Assembly: GCA_946699065.1 (NCBI GenBank)
Contig: CAMPDV010000266.1
Coordinates: forward strand, 310,001 to 374,000
Direction: 5' to 3'
Length of the DNA stretch: 64,000 nucleotides
Source: Loxodes magnus
Lineage: Eukaryota; Ciliophora; Karyorelictea; Loxodida; Loxodidae
In this document: positions 1 to 11,502 of the stretch, in pieces
How positions within the stretch are numbered: the stretch's first letter is position 1
Layout of the letters: each line of letters starts with the position of its first letter
Made by a program: the position numbers and the translations under genes
Notes under the pieces: generated by a model
The model's input: the letters and a program-made list of their open reading frames with translations, nothing else
Database searches by the model: none
What the model was told of the DNA's origin: nothing

Positions 1-2826
1 AATCTATTATTCAGAAATTTTAATTTATTCCAATAAAAATTAATCATCCATAGATAAAGATACTTTTAATCAATGATATCTTTTGTTAGATTTTTATTAA
101 TTTAATTTTATGATTCTTTTCTGAAGAATTCTCTAGTTAATAGAGGTAAATATTCTTTAAATCATTAAATTTTAATGTCTTAAGCATCTTAAATAGTTTA
201 GCCTTAGATATGTTCTATATTCGGCAATTTTTTAATATAAAACCTCTTTCTTTCTTCTAATATTTAGCGTCATTTTCTTTCTAAACTTTTTATTTTTTAT
301 ATTTGTCTGTTAATTTATTTAGTTATAGTTCCCATTTACTCGGTCTTCTATATACTCATTTTAAATGAAATAAATCCTACCAATAATAATCAAGATAAAT
401 CTGGAAACTCCATTCATCACTTTAACTTGGAAAGTAATCAAGAATATTCCTTGAGATAAATAGAGTGGATTACCTTATTTATTTTGGTTTTCCCAGATAT
501 TCTGCTAATTTTTTTTCAGTGCGAAATATATTATTTTTACTCTCATCTAGGATTTAGTACCTTCTAAAAATATTTTAAAGTTTATTCTTTATGAAAAATT
601 TTAACTGAGAGACATTATGAAATTTCTTAAAGGACTTTTATAATTAAATTTTTTATTTCTATTCTTTTAAATAATTTTTGCTGATGATGCTAAATAGATT
701 TGTCTCTCTTTTAAAAAATTAACAAGTAGATTGATTTTAATCTTCAAAGATTGCATAAAGTTTCAATAAGTTAGGGGATTCTAGAATAAAAGATCATGTA
801 AATTTCAGTATTTAGAATTCAGTCTTATCTTTTTTGCGGTTTTTTAAGGATTCATCATTTTAACTGCAAGCTTAAATGTTTTAAGCTAAACAAAACTTTC
901 GTAGTTACTTTTCCTATTTGAGTAATTACTTCATAGTTAATTTAAAATATTATTATTAGTAGTATTAAAGCAAGAACTTTTAATGTGAGTTCTAGAACTA
1001 AATGCATTTCAATGCTTCCCTATCTTCCTTTTATAAGGAGAATTAGGATTTAAATTTTATACAACATTAGAAAATTCCATTTATTGGACTATTTCTTTAT
1101 TTTCTAATGTTTAAACGAAGATTTTACTTTATTAACTTATTGTTCTGTCTTCTATATACTATTATACAGTTTTATCCTTTTTGAGTTTGAGTTGCTGCTA
1201 TATGAAATTAATTACTTTATCCAAAAGCTACAAAACTTCCTTATAAATCTAAACTTTATTTTCCAACTGATTTATTATTTACTTATCTTCTGCAACTAAT
1301 ATTAGTTTTTCTATGCCTTAAAATAACTCATCAATTTATTTAACTTTATGACTTTAAGTTAACATTTTCTAGACTAATTTAAGTGACAACTTCAATTGTA
1401 AGTTTTTTAGTTTTTAATCCCTTTTAGTATCTAATTATAAAGCCAGATTAACTTAATTTATACCACTATTTGCTTTGATAATGAAATCCTCAGTCTAATT
1501 TATTTCATTTAGCATTCTTTTTTTGATAAATCTTAGTTATATTAAATAAAAAGTTTTATTAATTGATGCTTCAGTTTTATTTTTTGTAGTCCTAAATCTT
1601 TCTTAGTTGTAATTTTGATTATAGAAGGAAAACTAAGTTGCTTTGCTTTTTATATGATGTTAAATAATTTTCTATATTATCTTCAAGTTTATTCACAATT
1701 AGATGTTCTACTTTTAATATAATATTTAAGTTATTATGACATGTAATAGGTATATTGCAGTATAAAGATACTATAACTTGATAAACTGATAAAGAATCAA
1801 ATATTTATCCTTTATGTATTTTAAGCTAATTTAAGTTTACTTTTTTAATATATTATAAAGATATTTTTTTGGCTATCTTCTTGCTGTTTAATGAAATTGA
1901 ATTCTCCTTTAAATCCAATTTTCTTACTCATTTGAAAGAAAGAAAATTGAATCATTTATTTGTGAGGCTATATAAATACATAAAAAGTCCCTTATAAATA
2001 TATAAGTATTAGATATTTTACTTAGTAGCTTTAATTAATTAACAGTTCTAATTAAAATTATGTCCTTTGCCCTTAGCATTCTACTAGTTTCCTTTATCTC
2101 TACCTTCTTCAGGTTTCATATTTTAAAGGTTTTCGAGCAGCTCATAAATTCTTAACTTCTTCTTATAGATATTTCGTTCGATGCTGGATAAATGGAAGTT
2201 ATCTCCTTTCAGATATTGTCCTTTAGTTTGTTTTCTTACTTTTTAACTTATATAGATTTAAGATTAGTTTATTTCTGAATATTTTTAGATAAGTTTAAAA
2301 TATTCTGAGCTACTCAGATTTTCTATAACTTAAATAATAGAATTTTGTTACTTGTCTATTAGGATTTTCGTATATTAAGAAATAACTAAAATAATGATAA
2401 TTTATTGAAATTCATATATATCTAATATTTCCTTCACTTTTTAATTAGTTAGCTTTTCTATAGTCTACTGTTCAAAATAGTAGAATATTCAAATTAATTA
2501 AAAACTTTAAAAATATATGTAAACTTAATAAGAAGCTAGAAGTTATAGAATAACCATGATAATTAGATAGTTAAAGTAAAGCATTAAACATATAGCCATA
2601 AAAGATAAGTAATATAAACATATAAATGATTACTATAATTTGTTCTCTCTATTTCTTATTTTATAGCTTTTAGTAATTTTTATCTTCTTAAGAGACTATT
2701 TTTCTTAGCTCCTTTAAATAATAAGCTTTATTTATTTATTTTTGTAATTTTCTTATTTTTATTTATTTCTCTCAATTAAACAAATAATTAAAGGATGATT
2801 GATAAAAGGGTATTAATATTATCCAT
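1..2826 (-). other. Block X, copy A: possible large coding region, cut by window edge
   Basis: A conserved block present three times (here, 15930-19784 and 58169-61232), always divergent from a downstream F-box/LRR gene. With UGA read as Trp one minus-strand frame runs from 2826 (or from an ATG at 2415) to the window edge. It contains coiled-coil-like stretches, for example around 1000-1500, with motifs such as QIDELFQGIEKLI. In-frame TGA codons sit next to aromatic or hydrophobic residues (KYWNL, TYWNF). However, other frames look more protein-like at 2060-2220 and 1600-1800, so introns, frame changes or decay are likely. I do not recognise a family. The coding call is weak; the block's conservation as a unit is directly visible. 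Confidence 0.35.
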
Positions 2827-2910
2827 ATAAATAAGTAATGCATAACATTAATTTTAAACAATTATTTTACTATATGCTTCACTTAACCCTATTATAATAA
2901 ATCATTATAA

Positions 2911-2948
2911 ATAGCTGTGTATCAATGAGGTGCTACGCGCTCAATAAT
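2911..2948 (+). promoter_or_regulatory. GC-rich palindromic box between block X and FBXL copy A
   Basis: A short GC-rich element with core GTGCTACGCGCTC followed by AATAAT, inside an otherwise AT-only spacer. The same element recurs at 19874-19907, 25002-25040, 44341-44382 (inverted), 45687-45730 and 61317-61354. The fullest copies form an imperfect hairpin with outer arms AGAGCG/CGCTCT. Its place between two divergent units suggests a regulatory role or an old element end; which of these is unresolved. Confidence 0.45.
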
Positions 2949-3083
2949 AAAAGTTATTTTAATATGCATTTAAACTTTTTGTTAAAACTATTAATAAACA
3001 GTTATAATGTAAAAGTATTTATTTCTAACTTATAATATAATATATTTTATTATAATATAGCTACTAATCAATTAGGGGTAAGT

Positions 3084-3098
3084 ATCATAATTTATGAT
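3084..3098. promoter_or_regulatory. Perfect 7-bp-arm palindrome upstream of FBXL copy A
   Basis: ATCATAA-T-TTATGAT, about 100 bases before the start codon. It is kept in copies B (20043-20057), C (61490-61504), F (38296-38310) and G (44198-44212), and is degraded upstream of D and E. It is followed in all copies by a pyrimidine-rich run and TTATAAAATGGC at the start codon. It is a candidate operator or promoter element shared by the family. Confidence 0.4.
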
Positions 3099-3199
3099 GC
3101 TTCATTATTTATTTTATAATTCTAACTTTTTCTTTTCTTTTTCTTTCGCTTATATCATAATTTACCTTTATTAACTACCTTTTAAATATTTATTATAAA

Positions 3200-5329
3200 A
3201 TGGCTGAAAATACTAGAACTTCAAGTATTTAGCTCAGTGAATTTATACTCTTAAAGAAATAAAAACAGAAAGAGTAATATGAATAAGATATTTCAAGTCA
3301 GTAAGGCTAAACTGTTAAAAACGAAGTCTTGCAAGAGGAACAACTAGGGATGAAAAATAATAAGGAAGAATAAAAATAAAATATAGAGAAGTATGAGAGG
3401 AAATTTTAGTAAAAATAGTCTATGCTTTGGAATAGCAAATATATCTTGGATTTGCTTACATAATTTCTAAATCTAAATGATATAACTTAGTTATAGTAAG
3501 TAAATAGATATTTCTATAATTTTAGTTATCTATTTAAGGAATTGGACACTTAAATAATATAAAATGATATTTAAATTACAAAGAATAAGATAGAATGAAT
3601 TTTGAGATAGATAAGTAAATCTGATGTAGAAACAATAGATCTAGATGGAAACCTTTTGTCTTCAAATGTGTGCCTATAAATTATGAATAATTTAGTGAAA
3701 TCTATAAATCTCAGAATTTAAAAACTGAAAAATTCCTCTCTAATGAAACTAAAGGAAATTGTAATAAAAAACTGATCCAATAATAATTTTGATTCTTTAC
3801 CTAATCTATAAAATATAAAAAGTTTAACCAGCTTAAAAATTGAAGATACTATAATTAGAGATTAAAATTTATACTTTATGCAAGAGCTAACAAATTTAAA
3901 ATCAGTATATCTGAAACAAGTCGAATAGATATCAGGTTAGTTTTTGGTTGATTACTGTTAAAGTCTAAAAATAGAAAATCTAGAAATATATACTAAAATG
4001 ATAAATTACCAAAAGATAAAAGATTATTTAAAAATAAAGGGATAATACATTCATAACATTAATATAAACTCTAATACTAAATTAGACGAACTTATTGATT
4101 TTTCCCCTAACTTAAAAGAAATTTAAATAATAGAAACATATAAAGAACCTGATTAGTTTTTAGATAAAGTTAAAAGGTTAAACCTTTAATGCTTAAGCAT
4201 TCGAATTTCTGATTTCTCAGATTAGACTTTAAGAAATTTCTTTGGTTGTCAGAATTAAAATCTTGAAACTATTAAAATTTTAAATAATAATCCATTTTAA
4301 AATAATTTTTTCTAACTAATTCTCTAAAACACTCCTAATATAAAAAGTCTAAGTTGAACTTAATATGATTTTATAAATTATGTTTATAACTAGTAATAGA
4401 ATGAAGATTAATAAGATATTAACTTTGCTTAGTAAAAGTTACTTTCTAGACTCGAAAATATCGACATTAGTAATTTTCGCTTATAAAGTGATTAAATTCT
4501 AAGATTTCTGCTTTAAATATCTCCTAATATTAGAACTTTACATTTTGAAAATTTAATAAGTAGTCGTTAATAAGTAAATATGCCTCTGAAAGAAAATATT
4601 TAAGCTCAGATATCACACTAATATTTATATTTACAAGATATCAAATTTTGGAAATGCAATTTTATTAGAGATGAAACTATCTTATTCATAATTTAAAATG
4701 CTCCTAATCTTAAAAAATTAGATGTTAATAAAATGAATCAAATAAAAAATGAAACGATTCATTAGCTTGGCATTTATTCATCTAAACTAGAGTATATTTA
4801 ATTATGAGAAATGAATCATTTAACAGATGAAGCTCTTAGCTTTATCTTTTAAAACTGCACTAAATTATAATATATCTCTTTAAAACATAGTAAATAAGGA
4901 AGTCAAATAAAATAAAATCTATAATCCTAAGGGATAACTAATATTTCTCTTGGAGAGAACATTTCCACGTGTAAAATGTGAATAAAATAAATGGTTTAAA
5001 TTTAAAAACTAGAATTATTATTACTAGAGGGACTAAGTTTAGTAAATGAAGATGTAGTTTAAATAATTAAAAATTGTTCTAATTTAAAATATTTAAATCT
5101 TGAAAGTAATGAAGAAATAACGGAAAGAGGATTTATAATTAGAGATGAGACTGGGTCTTAATATCCAATTTGGAGCAGCTTGAGAAAATTAAACTTATCA
5201 TAATGTTCTAAAGTAAATGTTTAATGAATCAATTTAATGGTTCTACAGTTCACGAAAATAGAAATATAGTGTGAAAGATTGACAAGCTTTAAAGATCAAG
5301 AAATGGATTTTGAATTGAGAAGTATTTGA
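3200..5329 (+). CDS. F-box/LRR protein, FBXL family copy A
   Basis: Predicted substrate receptor of an SCF ubiquitin ligase, acting in cytosol or nucleus. The frame holds from ATG 3200 (context TTATAAAATGGC, as in actin) to TGA 5327-5329, 710 codons with TAR=Gln. The N-terminus is Q/K-rich. An F-box-like segment at about residues 77-115 reads LWNSKYILDLL...FLNLNDITQLQQVNRYF. Leucine-rich repeats with NCSNLKYLNL and ITDEAL-type motifs fill residues ~130-700. In-frame TGAs occur at 3596, 3773, 4979 and 5225, among others. At 3773 and 5225 copy D has TGG, so these are best read as Trp. Copies A, B, C and G all have exactly 710 codons. The true stop may be the next TGA, two codons on. Copy A is nearly identical to copy C. 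If UGA is always stop, the gene would be a pseudogene, but frame conservation argues against this. Confidence 0.75.
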
Positions 5330-5659
5330 CTTTGAACTAGAAATAAATTAAACTATTATTTAAAATTATTAAATCTCTTTGTATTTATATAAATTTATTT
5401 TATTGTTAAGTTAGTTAAAGTAATCTTTAAATAAAGTTTATTAAGAAATTGATAAAACAAGTTGTAGTCTTATAATCTAAGTTAAAAGACTTAAAAGCTT
5501 AAAAATTACATAAAATGCTAAAAAGTATCTATCCAATAAATATAAATGGTTTATTTTAAGAAGGTAATATTATAAAAAATAATTAAGCTAATTTTAAATG
5601 AATCCTTAAAAGATGCCAGGTTTTAATTTGCTAAGTATAAAGATATTTAAATAATTTAT

Positions 5660-8060
5660 TTTTAATAGGAATCTCCAACTGATATTTACTAAAACTCTGG
5701 TACCAGGAAATACCCATAGTGAAGAATCGAACAAGAATTATAGCAGTAGTCAATAGGGATAAGAATGGAGAGATATCAACTAGCTTTAATGTTAATTGAT
5801 ACCATATACTAAGGTTTCTTAGGTTAGCATTCCGATCACTGCCCTACAAAAGAAAAGATTCACAAGAGAATGCTAGCACTGAGGAAGATTTCAGTAAAGA
5901 ATTTTTTAATAAATAAATTTAAACTAAAAGAGTTTTTTGAGGTGTTTTAATTGCAAGAATTGCTTCTTTCAATTATAGATGTTAGTAAATGTTTTTAAAT
6001 TGTTTTTTAATCTTGTTTACATCTCATCATTTTTCTTTAATTAGTTCTTCTTTCTATTCTTCCTTTTTTGCTTTCTCCATTTCTAGAATCTCAAGTCTCC
6101 TTGTCATTAGCTTCTTATGAAATATTTTGATCTATAAGTCTAAATACTCCAATTTAGACCTTGAAAATGAGTTTAGATATTCTTGATCGTATAGTATAAG
6201 GCGTCTTAAGTCATAATTTCCGATCTTTTCCGATAATCAATTCATTACATTAGAATAGTACACACATTTAAAAATATGCTCGAAAGTTTCATAATCTCCA
6301 CACATACAATAGGGATTATCAATGGGGTAATGACGATCTTAAAGATCCTTACAGAAATTATAAGTTTAGGTTCTAAGTTTATATATACTGATAATTTCTC
6401 GTCTATACTATTTGTTTAATTTCGTATAAGTAATTTGTGGAAATTGTTAAAGATTACCAAATTATTCAGTATATACTTTAGCTGTTTTCATTCTCATAAA
6501 TTTTTTAGTAGCTACTTTGTGGAAATATTGTTGTATTTTTTCTCTTATATGATTAGTAAAAGTTTTAAGATTGGTATTATTCTATTAATTCTGCAGATCG
6601 ATATTATAAAGGTCTGATAATTGTTACACTTAATCGTAGTATTGAAATCCTTTTTTCCATATATTAATGAAAAGAGAGCCTATTGTTGATCTTGGAAAAT
6701 CAATATTCTCTTATTTAATTTTATGGTAGAATCTGAAGAATTTTATAGCTATAATGTGCTTAAAGGGTAATCAATTCAGGTCTATATAACATGATTCATT
6801 AGATGTTGAAGTTGCTACTTAAAAAGCTTTTCTTTAAATTAATCTCATGCTTGATTCTATTCTGTTCAGAACTCCAGTTACTCCGTTTTGAGTACTTCAT
6901 GGTACTAAGTCTCCTCCATATTCTGCTTTAGGTAATGTAAAAAGTCTACATAAAGTTTTAAAATGTCAAGGAGTTACATTCTTATATCTCATCAGTTAAA
7001 AAACAACTTTTTTCATTGCAGCTATATATTTGAATGCAACTTCTTTGCAACTGGGATTCAAGTTCTTCTTCTGATGTAGAATAACTCCTAAATATGTTAC
7101 TTGTTCTTTTTAATTGGTTAATTTCCTAATTATAAATTTAAAATTTATTATTTCTGATTCTTCTTTAGAAATTAGATGCATTCAGATTTGGTAACATTGA
7201 TCTTTAAATATGTTCATGCAAAAACTTTATTTGCTTCATTTATTAAATTCTACATCTACTTTGCAGATTTGGAAAGAAGAATAAGATCATCTGCCCATCC
7301 TCTACAAGCGAAGTTAATACTTGAATCCTGCATTTAAATCCCAATTAGTTACTTTTACTTTCCAGATATCTAATTACTATGTCATAATACAATAATGCTA
7401 AAAATGGTCCATGAGAACTTCCTTACATAACTCCATTGTTGAATTATAAAGTTCTGGTGCTCTTACCATCTATGATAAATGAAGAATTTAGGTTTTTATA
7501 AAACGATTCTAATCTATTATTATTCCAAGTGGTAGTTTAACTCTCTTAAGTTAATCAAACGAGAGTCTTCTTTCTATTGAGTCAAACATTTTTTCAATGT
7601 CTATCAGTGTTGCTATCAATTTAGTCTTACCTTTAGCACATTTCCGATAGTTATCAATTATTTGTTATATTATTCAAATTTATTAAGTTGTTTATCTGTT
7701 TTTCATAAATCCCATTTATGAAGGGTGAATCAAATTTCTCTAATAAATAAGATTGTATAGTCTTTTTGTTAAAGCTTTATCATATAGTTTTAGAATAGTA
7801 TTAATAAGAGAAATAGGTAGTCAGCTTAGTTATATCTAAATAATTTAAGCTTATGAGATTTAGGGATTTGGCAGGTTAAATTTAATTTTCCTTGGATATA
7901 AATAAATTTTAAATATTTCAAGTATCATTTATAAGGAAGTAGTTTAATAATCTATTTTAAAGAAAAAAAAATTATATTAATATTTGGATTCCATTTAAGA
8001 TGATTAGAGGTCTAAATATTACTTTCTAAAGGAACAGAAGGAAAAAAAATCCAAATAAGA
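5660..8060 (-). mobile_element. LINE (non-LTR retrotransposon), 5'-truncated and decayed
   Basis: The minus strand encodes the reverse-transcriptase core and C-terminus of a LINE polyprotein. Visible motifs in order are LPYKWYLKY...IPKSHK, PISLINTILKLYDKAL with RL, TLIDIEKMFDSI, GVMQGSSHGPFLALLYYD, and the catalytic WADDLILL (about 7284-7305). A C-terminal zinc-knuckle-like CMCGDYETFEHIFKC follows, then a charged tail ending at TGA 6027-6029. The Trp in LPYKW is a TGA at 7925-7927, at a position where LINE polymerases usually have Trp. Reading frame changes at least three times across the polymerase, so this copy is dead. A 3' region of about 370 bases (5660-6026) is more GC-rich and recurs inverted at 41395-41640. 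No endonuclease domain is recognisable, so the 5' end is probably missing. Confidence 0.75.
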
Positions 8061-8230
8061 ATCTAGACATAGCAATATTATAGCAATAGATTAATTTTAT
8101 AAGTGATGCATACTTTTTTTAATATACTCTTAAGCAATAGAAGGCATTCCTTAGAAAAGTTAAATATTAAGACTATATAAAACTTAAGAATATCTAAAAC
8201 ATTTTCGTTAGATTAAAGTAAACTAAAACA

Positions 8231-9967
8231 TCACTATTTATTTCTTTTAGCTATATATTCCTTTAAAAAAGATAAATAAATCTAAATTTCCAATATTTTT
8301 AGGCTTAGCTAGACTCTCAATAAATAAGTTAGTTTAATTTATTCTCTGATATTAAATAAATAATTGAATGCATAATCAATAGGTGTTCTACTATCAAATT
8401 ATGGAATTGGCTACTTTAGTCTTTATTTGATTTATACTATATCTCTCAACTAAGATTCCTTATTAAAGTTAAGAAAATAATAAGGAATAAAGAAATAAAA
8501 GATAAATATTTCCTTTTTAAACAATCCTAAAAGATAAGATTCTGACTCTAAATACAAAGTTATTTAAATTCCTTAAAGCTTAAAAAAGAGAAAATAAGAT
8601 TTTCTATAAATTAAGTCCTTGAATATTATTCATAATATCTAAGATGAAAGATGGAAGATTAGATAGGATAAATATAAGAATTATACTAAGACTCTTTAAT
8701 TCCTTCAATGAATAAATGAGGAATGTTTAACTAAAGATATAAGATCAGGATTATAATACCAATATATAATAAAATCAAGTTTTATAATATTTATACTTTT
8801 AGTGAGAAAGTATTAAAGAATAATAAAAACGGTGATTATATATTTTCTACTTATTTAGACTAAAAAATAAAGCATAATAAAGATTTAGGATTTTGTCTAT
8901 TAATTTAAACAAATGAAGATTTTAGTTATTATATTAGAATTTAATAAATCCAAATTTAGCAGGACAGTAAATATCTTTCCATTCCAACCAAATATTCAAT
9001 TCTGCATACAAAGGTTAATTTTTTTAAAGCTTATCTACCTCTTCTAATCTAAAAATAGCTTTATCAAATCTTAAAATAAATTTGGTTTATTAATTATGAA
9101 TTTTCTTCCTCTAATTAAATCCTATAGAATATGAAATTAAATGATGGATAAACTAAGCTACTAAATAGAATGTGATCATCAAATAGCTTAACTTAAAAAC
9201 ATCCAAATTATAAATTTCCTTAATAATATCTTACTCTTATCAATTCTGTTTAATGTTTCTATAATAACTTTTAGTTTATCCTTTTATTCATATACCTCTT
9301 TACTTAGTAACTTGATTCTATCTTTTTAATACTATAAGGATATAATATTAAACAGTCAACTATCACTATAAATTAAAAGTTTTTCGTATTTAGTAATAAG
9401 TTTTTTAAAATTTAAGGAATTTCTATTTTCTCTAAGTTATAATATTGTTTCATATTAAGCAATAATTAAAACTATCTGATACATAATAGTTAGCCTTCTA
9501 TGATTTAAATGTATACAAGCTTTAGCAAATAAATAGGCTACCTTTATTACTATAGTAAGAAAATATAGGAAAACAACTTTATTTAATAAAAGAACTACAT
9601 CTTTGAAAGAATATCCTAATTCTATATTAAAGTAAAGTCTATTTAGACGCTCAATATAAAATTTTATTTTGATATGATTCGTTAATTCAAGCATCTTATT
9701 CTTATTCCACATTGAAGATAAAAGAATATTTAGTGTAAATTTATAGAAAACTAAAGGAAAATTATAATTAGCTTCATATGCTTATAAAACTAAGCATGCA
9801 AACAGTTAAAATAGAAAATACCAATACTCTTTATGTTACTTTCATAGTTACTTCAAACTCTATTTATTCACTTTAGAGAATAGAATCTAATTCCTCTTAT
9901 TCAATAATAGTAAGAAAAAATTTGGCTCTTTTAATCTTTACGAACGTATTTTTCTAGATGGTAGCAT
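8231..9967 (-). CDS. Membrane-protein-like coding region, family not recognised
   Basis: With TAR=Gln and UGA=Trp, a frame of 578 codons runs from ATG 9967 (MLPSRKIRSQRLKEPNF) to TGA 8231-8233. It has hydrophobic segments such as VVFLYFLTIVIKVAYLF, and charged helical stretches such as KDRIKLLSKEVYEQKDKLKV. About seven in-frame TGAs fall in Trp-like contexts (KQLWKQ, SDSWLF, MQNWIFGW). It lies upstream of the LINE on the same strand but shows no endonuclease motifs, so I treat it as separate. It may be the 3' part of one gene with the PAS-like region at 10560-11142. The function is unknown, and openness of the frame is not evidence on its own here. Confidence 0.4.
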
Positions 9968-10559
9968 GGGAATATTTATTTTTAGTGAAAATAAGTATAG
10001 TAAGTTAAGCTAGTTATTGCTTAAAATTAACATTAATTAGATTTCAAGTTTAATGATACTTTCCTTAGAGTATTATATCTGTTTAAAGCTGATAAAAAAG
10101 CCCTTTAGAAGAAGGTTTATATATCTAAAGCTTATTTGGATATTCTAAAAAAAAAATTAATTCTTTTGGAAATAATCTTCTATCTTTTATATAGAATAAG
10201 ACTATTTTGTGAAACTTAATGTATATGAAATAAATTTTAAATAAAGAAGGAATATATTAAATACTTTAAACTAGAAATTTAAAAACTTAAATCTATTTCA
10301 TACCAATAAAACTTAAAATTCATTATTTTATTTTTTTTATTTTATTTACATATATTAAATATTTTTATGGTTAAAGCAAAACTTAAAAAAGTGTATAAGT
10401 ATTAGAGATATTTTTCATTGACTGATTTAGTGATAATAGGGTTATTAAGGATAATTTTTTAAAGATAAGTCTAAAAAATGTACTAATAAAATAAAATTAG
10501 ATTATTTAATTTTTTCTACTTATAACAAAGAAAAAATCTAGAGAACTGAAAAAATTTTT

Positions 10560-11142
10560 AAATACAATTTATTAAGAAACTTATTATTCTAATTTAGTGC
10601 AAATGAAATACCTTTGCTGTTTTATTTTTTGGAAATCCATTTTGAAGAATGTTTAAGCATTTCTCACTAAAAATAAACTTACTATACTATATATCCACAA
10701 CATTTTAAGAATTTACTATCGACAGTTTAAGGTCACGAACATTATAAAGCACGCAAATCTGATAATAATTTTCGCTTTTTTTAATTAAAATCTCTTTCAT
10801 ATTTCATAGTTTCTAACTATAATCATTTCTTATTTTCATCTAATTCAAACACTTTTTTCTTTTACTGAATGTTAGGCTATTTATGATTCTGTAACTTAGA
10901 TCAAGGAAAATTTAAGCTGAATTTCCTTTTAGATTAAAAGCTTTTATATAATTTTAAAGCTAATATTACATTAGCTTTAATATAGATCTTACTCTCTCTA
11001 TTAGTTGATACCAAAAGTGAATTTACAATAAATTGCAAAATTGATTAAAATTAGGTATTCTCTATTCTGAAGTGCTATATCTTAAATCAATAAAATTATT
11101 AATTCAAAAACGCTTAAGCGATAAATTCTGTCGCTCTTTCAT
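10560..11142 (-). CDS. PAS-like domain fragment of a ciliate sensor/membrane protein (tentative)
   Basis: A frame from ATG 11142 (MKERQNLSLKRF) runs continuously for about 190 codons. It contains a stretch resembling the PAS-type segment common in large ciliate transmembrane proteins: YNVRDLKLSIVNSQNVVDIQ, then FSEKCLNI, then GFPKNKTAKVFHLHQIRI, with the proline-then-histidine spacing typical of that family. Two in-frame TGAs read well as Trp (KRFWINNF, QKLWNMKE). The boundary with the region at 8231-9967 is unresolved; between 9970 and 10560 the frame is AT-rich and less convincing, so unrecognised introns are possible. Identification is by eye only. Confidence 0.35.
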
Positions 11143-11502
11143 TTTCTGAGCCTTATTTTATTAAACGAAGTTATTAATTTTTAGGACTTAAATGAATGGG
11201 TTGAGAAAGTAACTAATATATACCTAATTTTTTATGGATGATGACTAAAATGCAACTAAAAAATCTAGTTATCAAGCAAAGTTTTTACTAAAGTGTTGAT
11301 GATTTTAAATTTATTTTACTATTGAATCATTTCTCACTGACTTCACCATCTAGTACTAAATTAATTTCCATTAAATTAATTTAAAGAAACATATCTAATG
11401 GAGAGTGACTTAAAGAGGAATAATTAGAACTCCACTTTTTAAATAAGAAATAGAAAGGTGCTAGTCCTATATATAAATAAAGTGTTAAGATAAATATTAA
11501 AG

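Noticed and set aside
4974-5016. GTAAAATG...AACTAG as a 42-base intron removing a TGA in FBXL copy A
   Set aside because: The segment aligns with normal leucine-rich repeat residues (IKQM...QKLELL) in all copies, and copy E has a sense codon there, so it is coding.
3200-5329. In-frame TGAs as selenocysteine
   Set aside because: Many sites per gene, and the replacement codon in other copies is TGG (or Arg, Gly, Phe), never Cys; no SECIS-like hairpin seen.
6435-6617. Short plus-strand open frame of 60 codons
   Set aside because: Antisense to the LINE polymerase C-terminus; a low-complexity Phe/Ile/Lys shadow.
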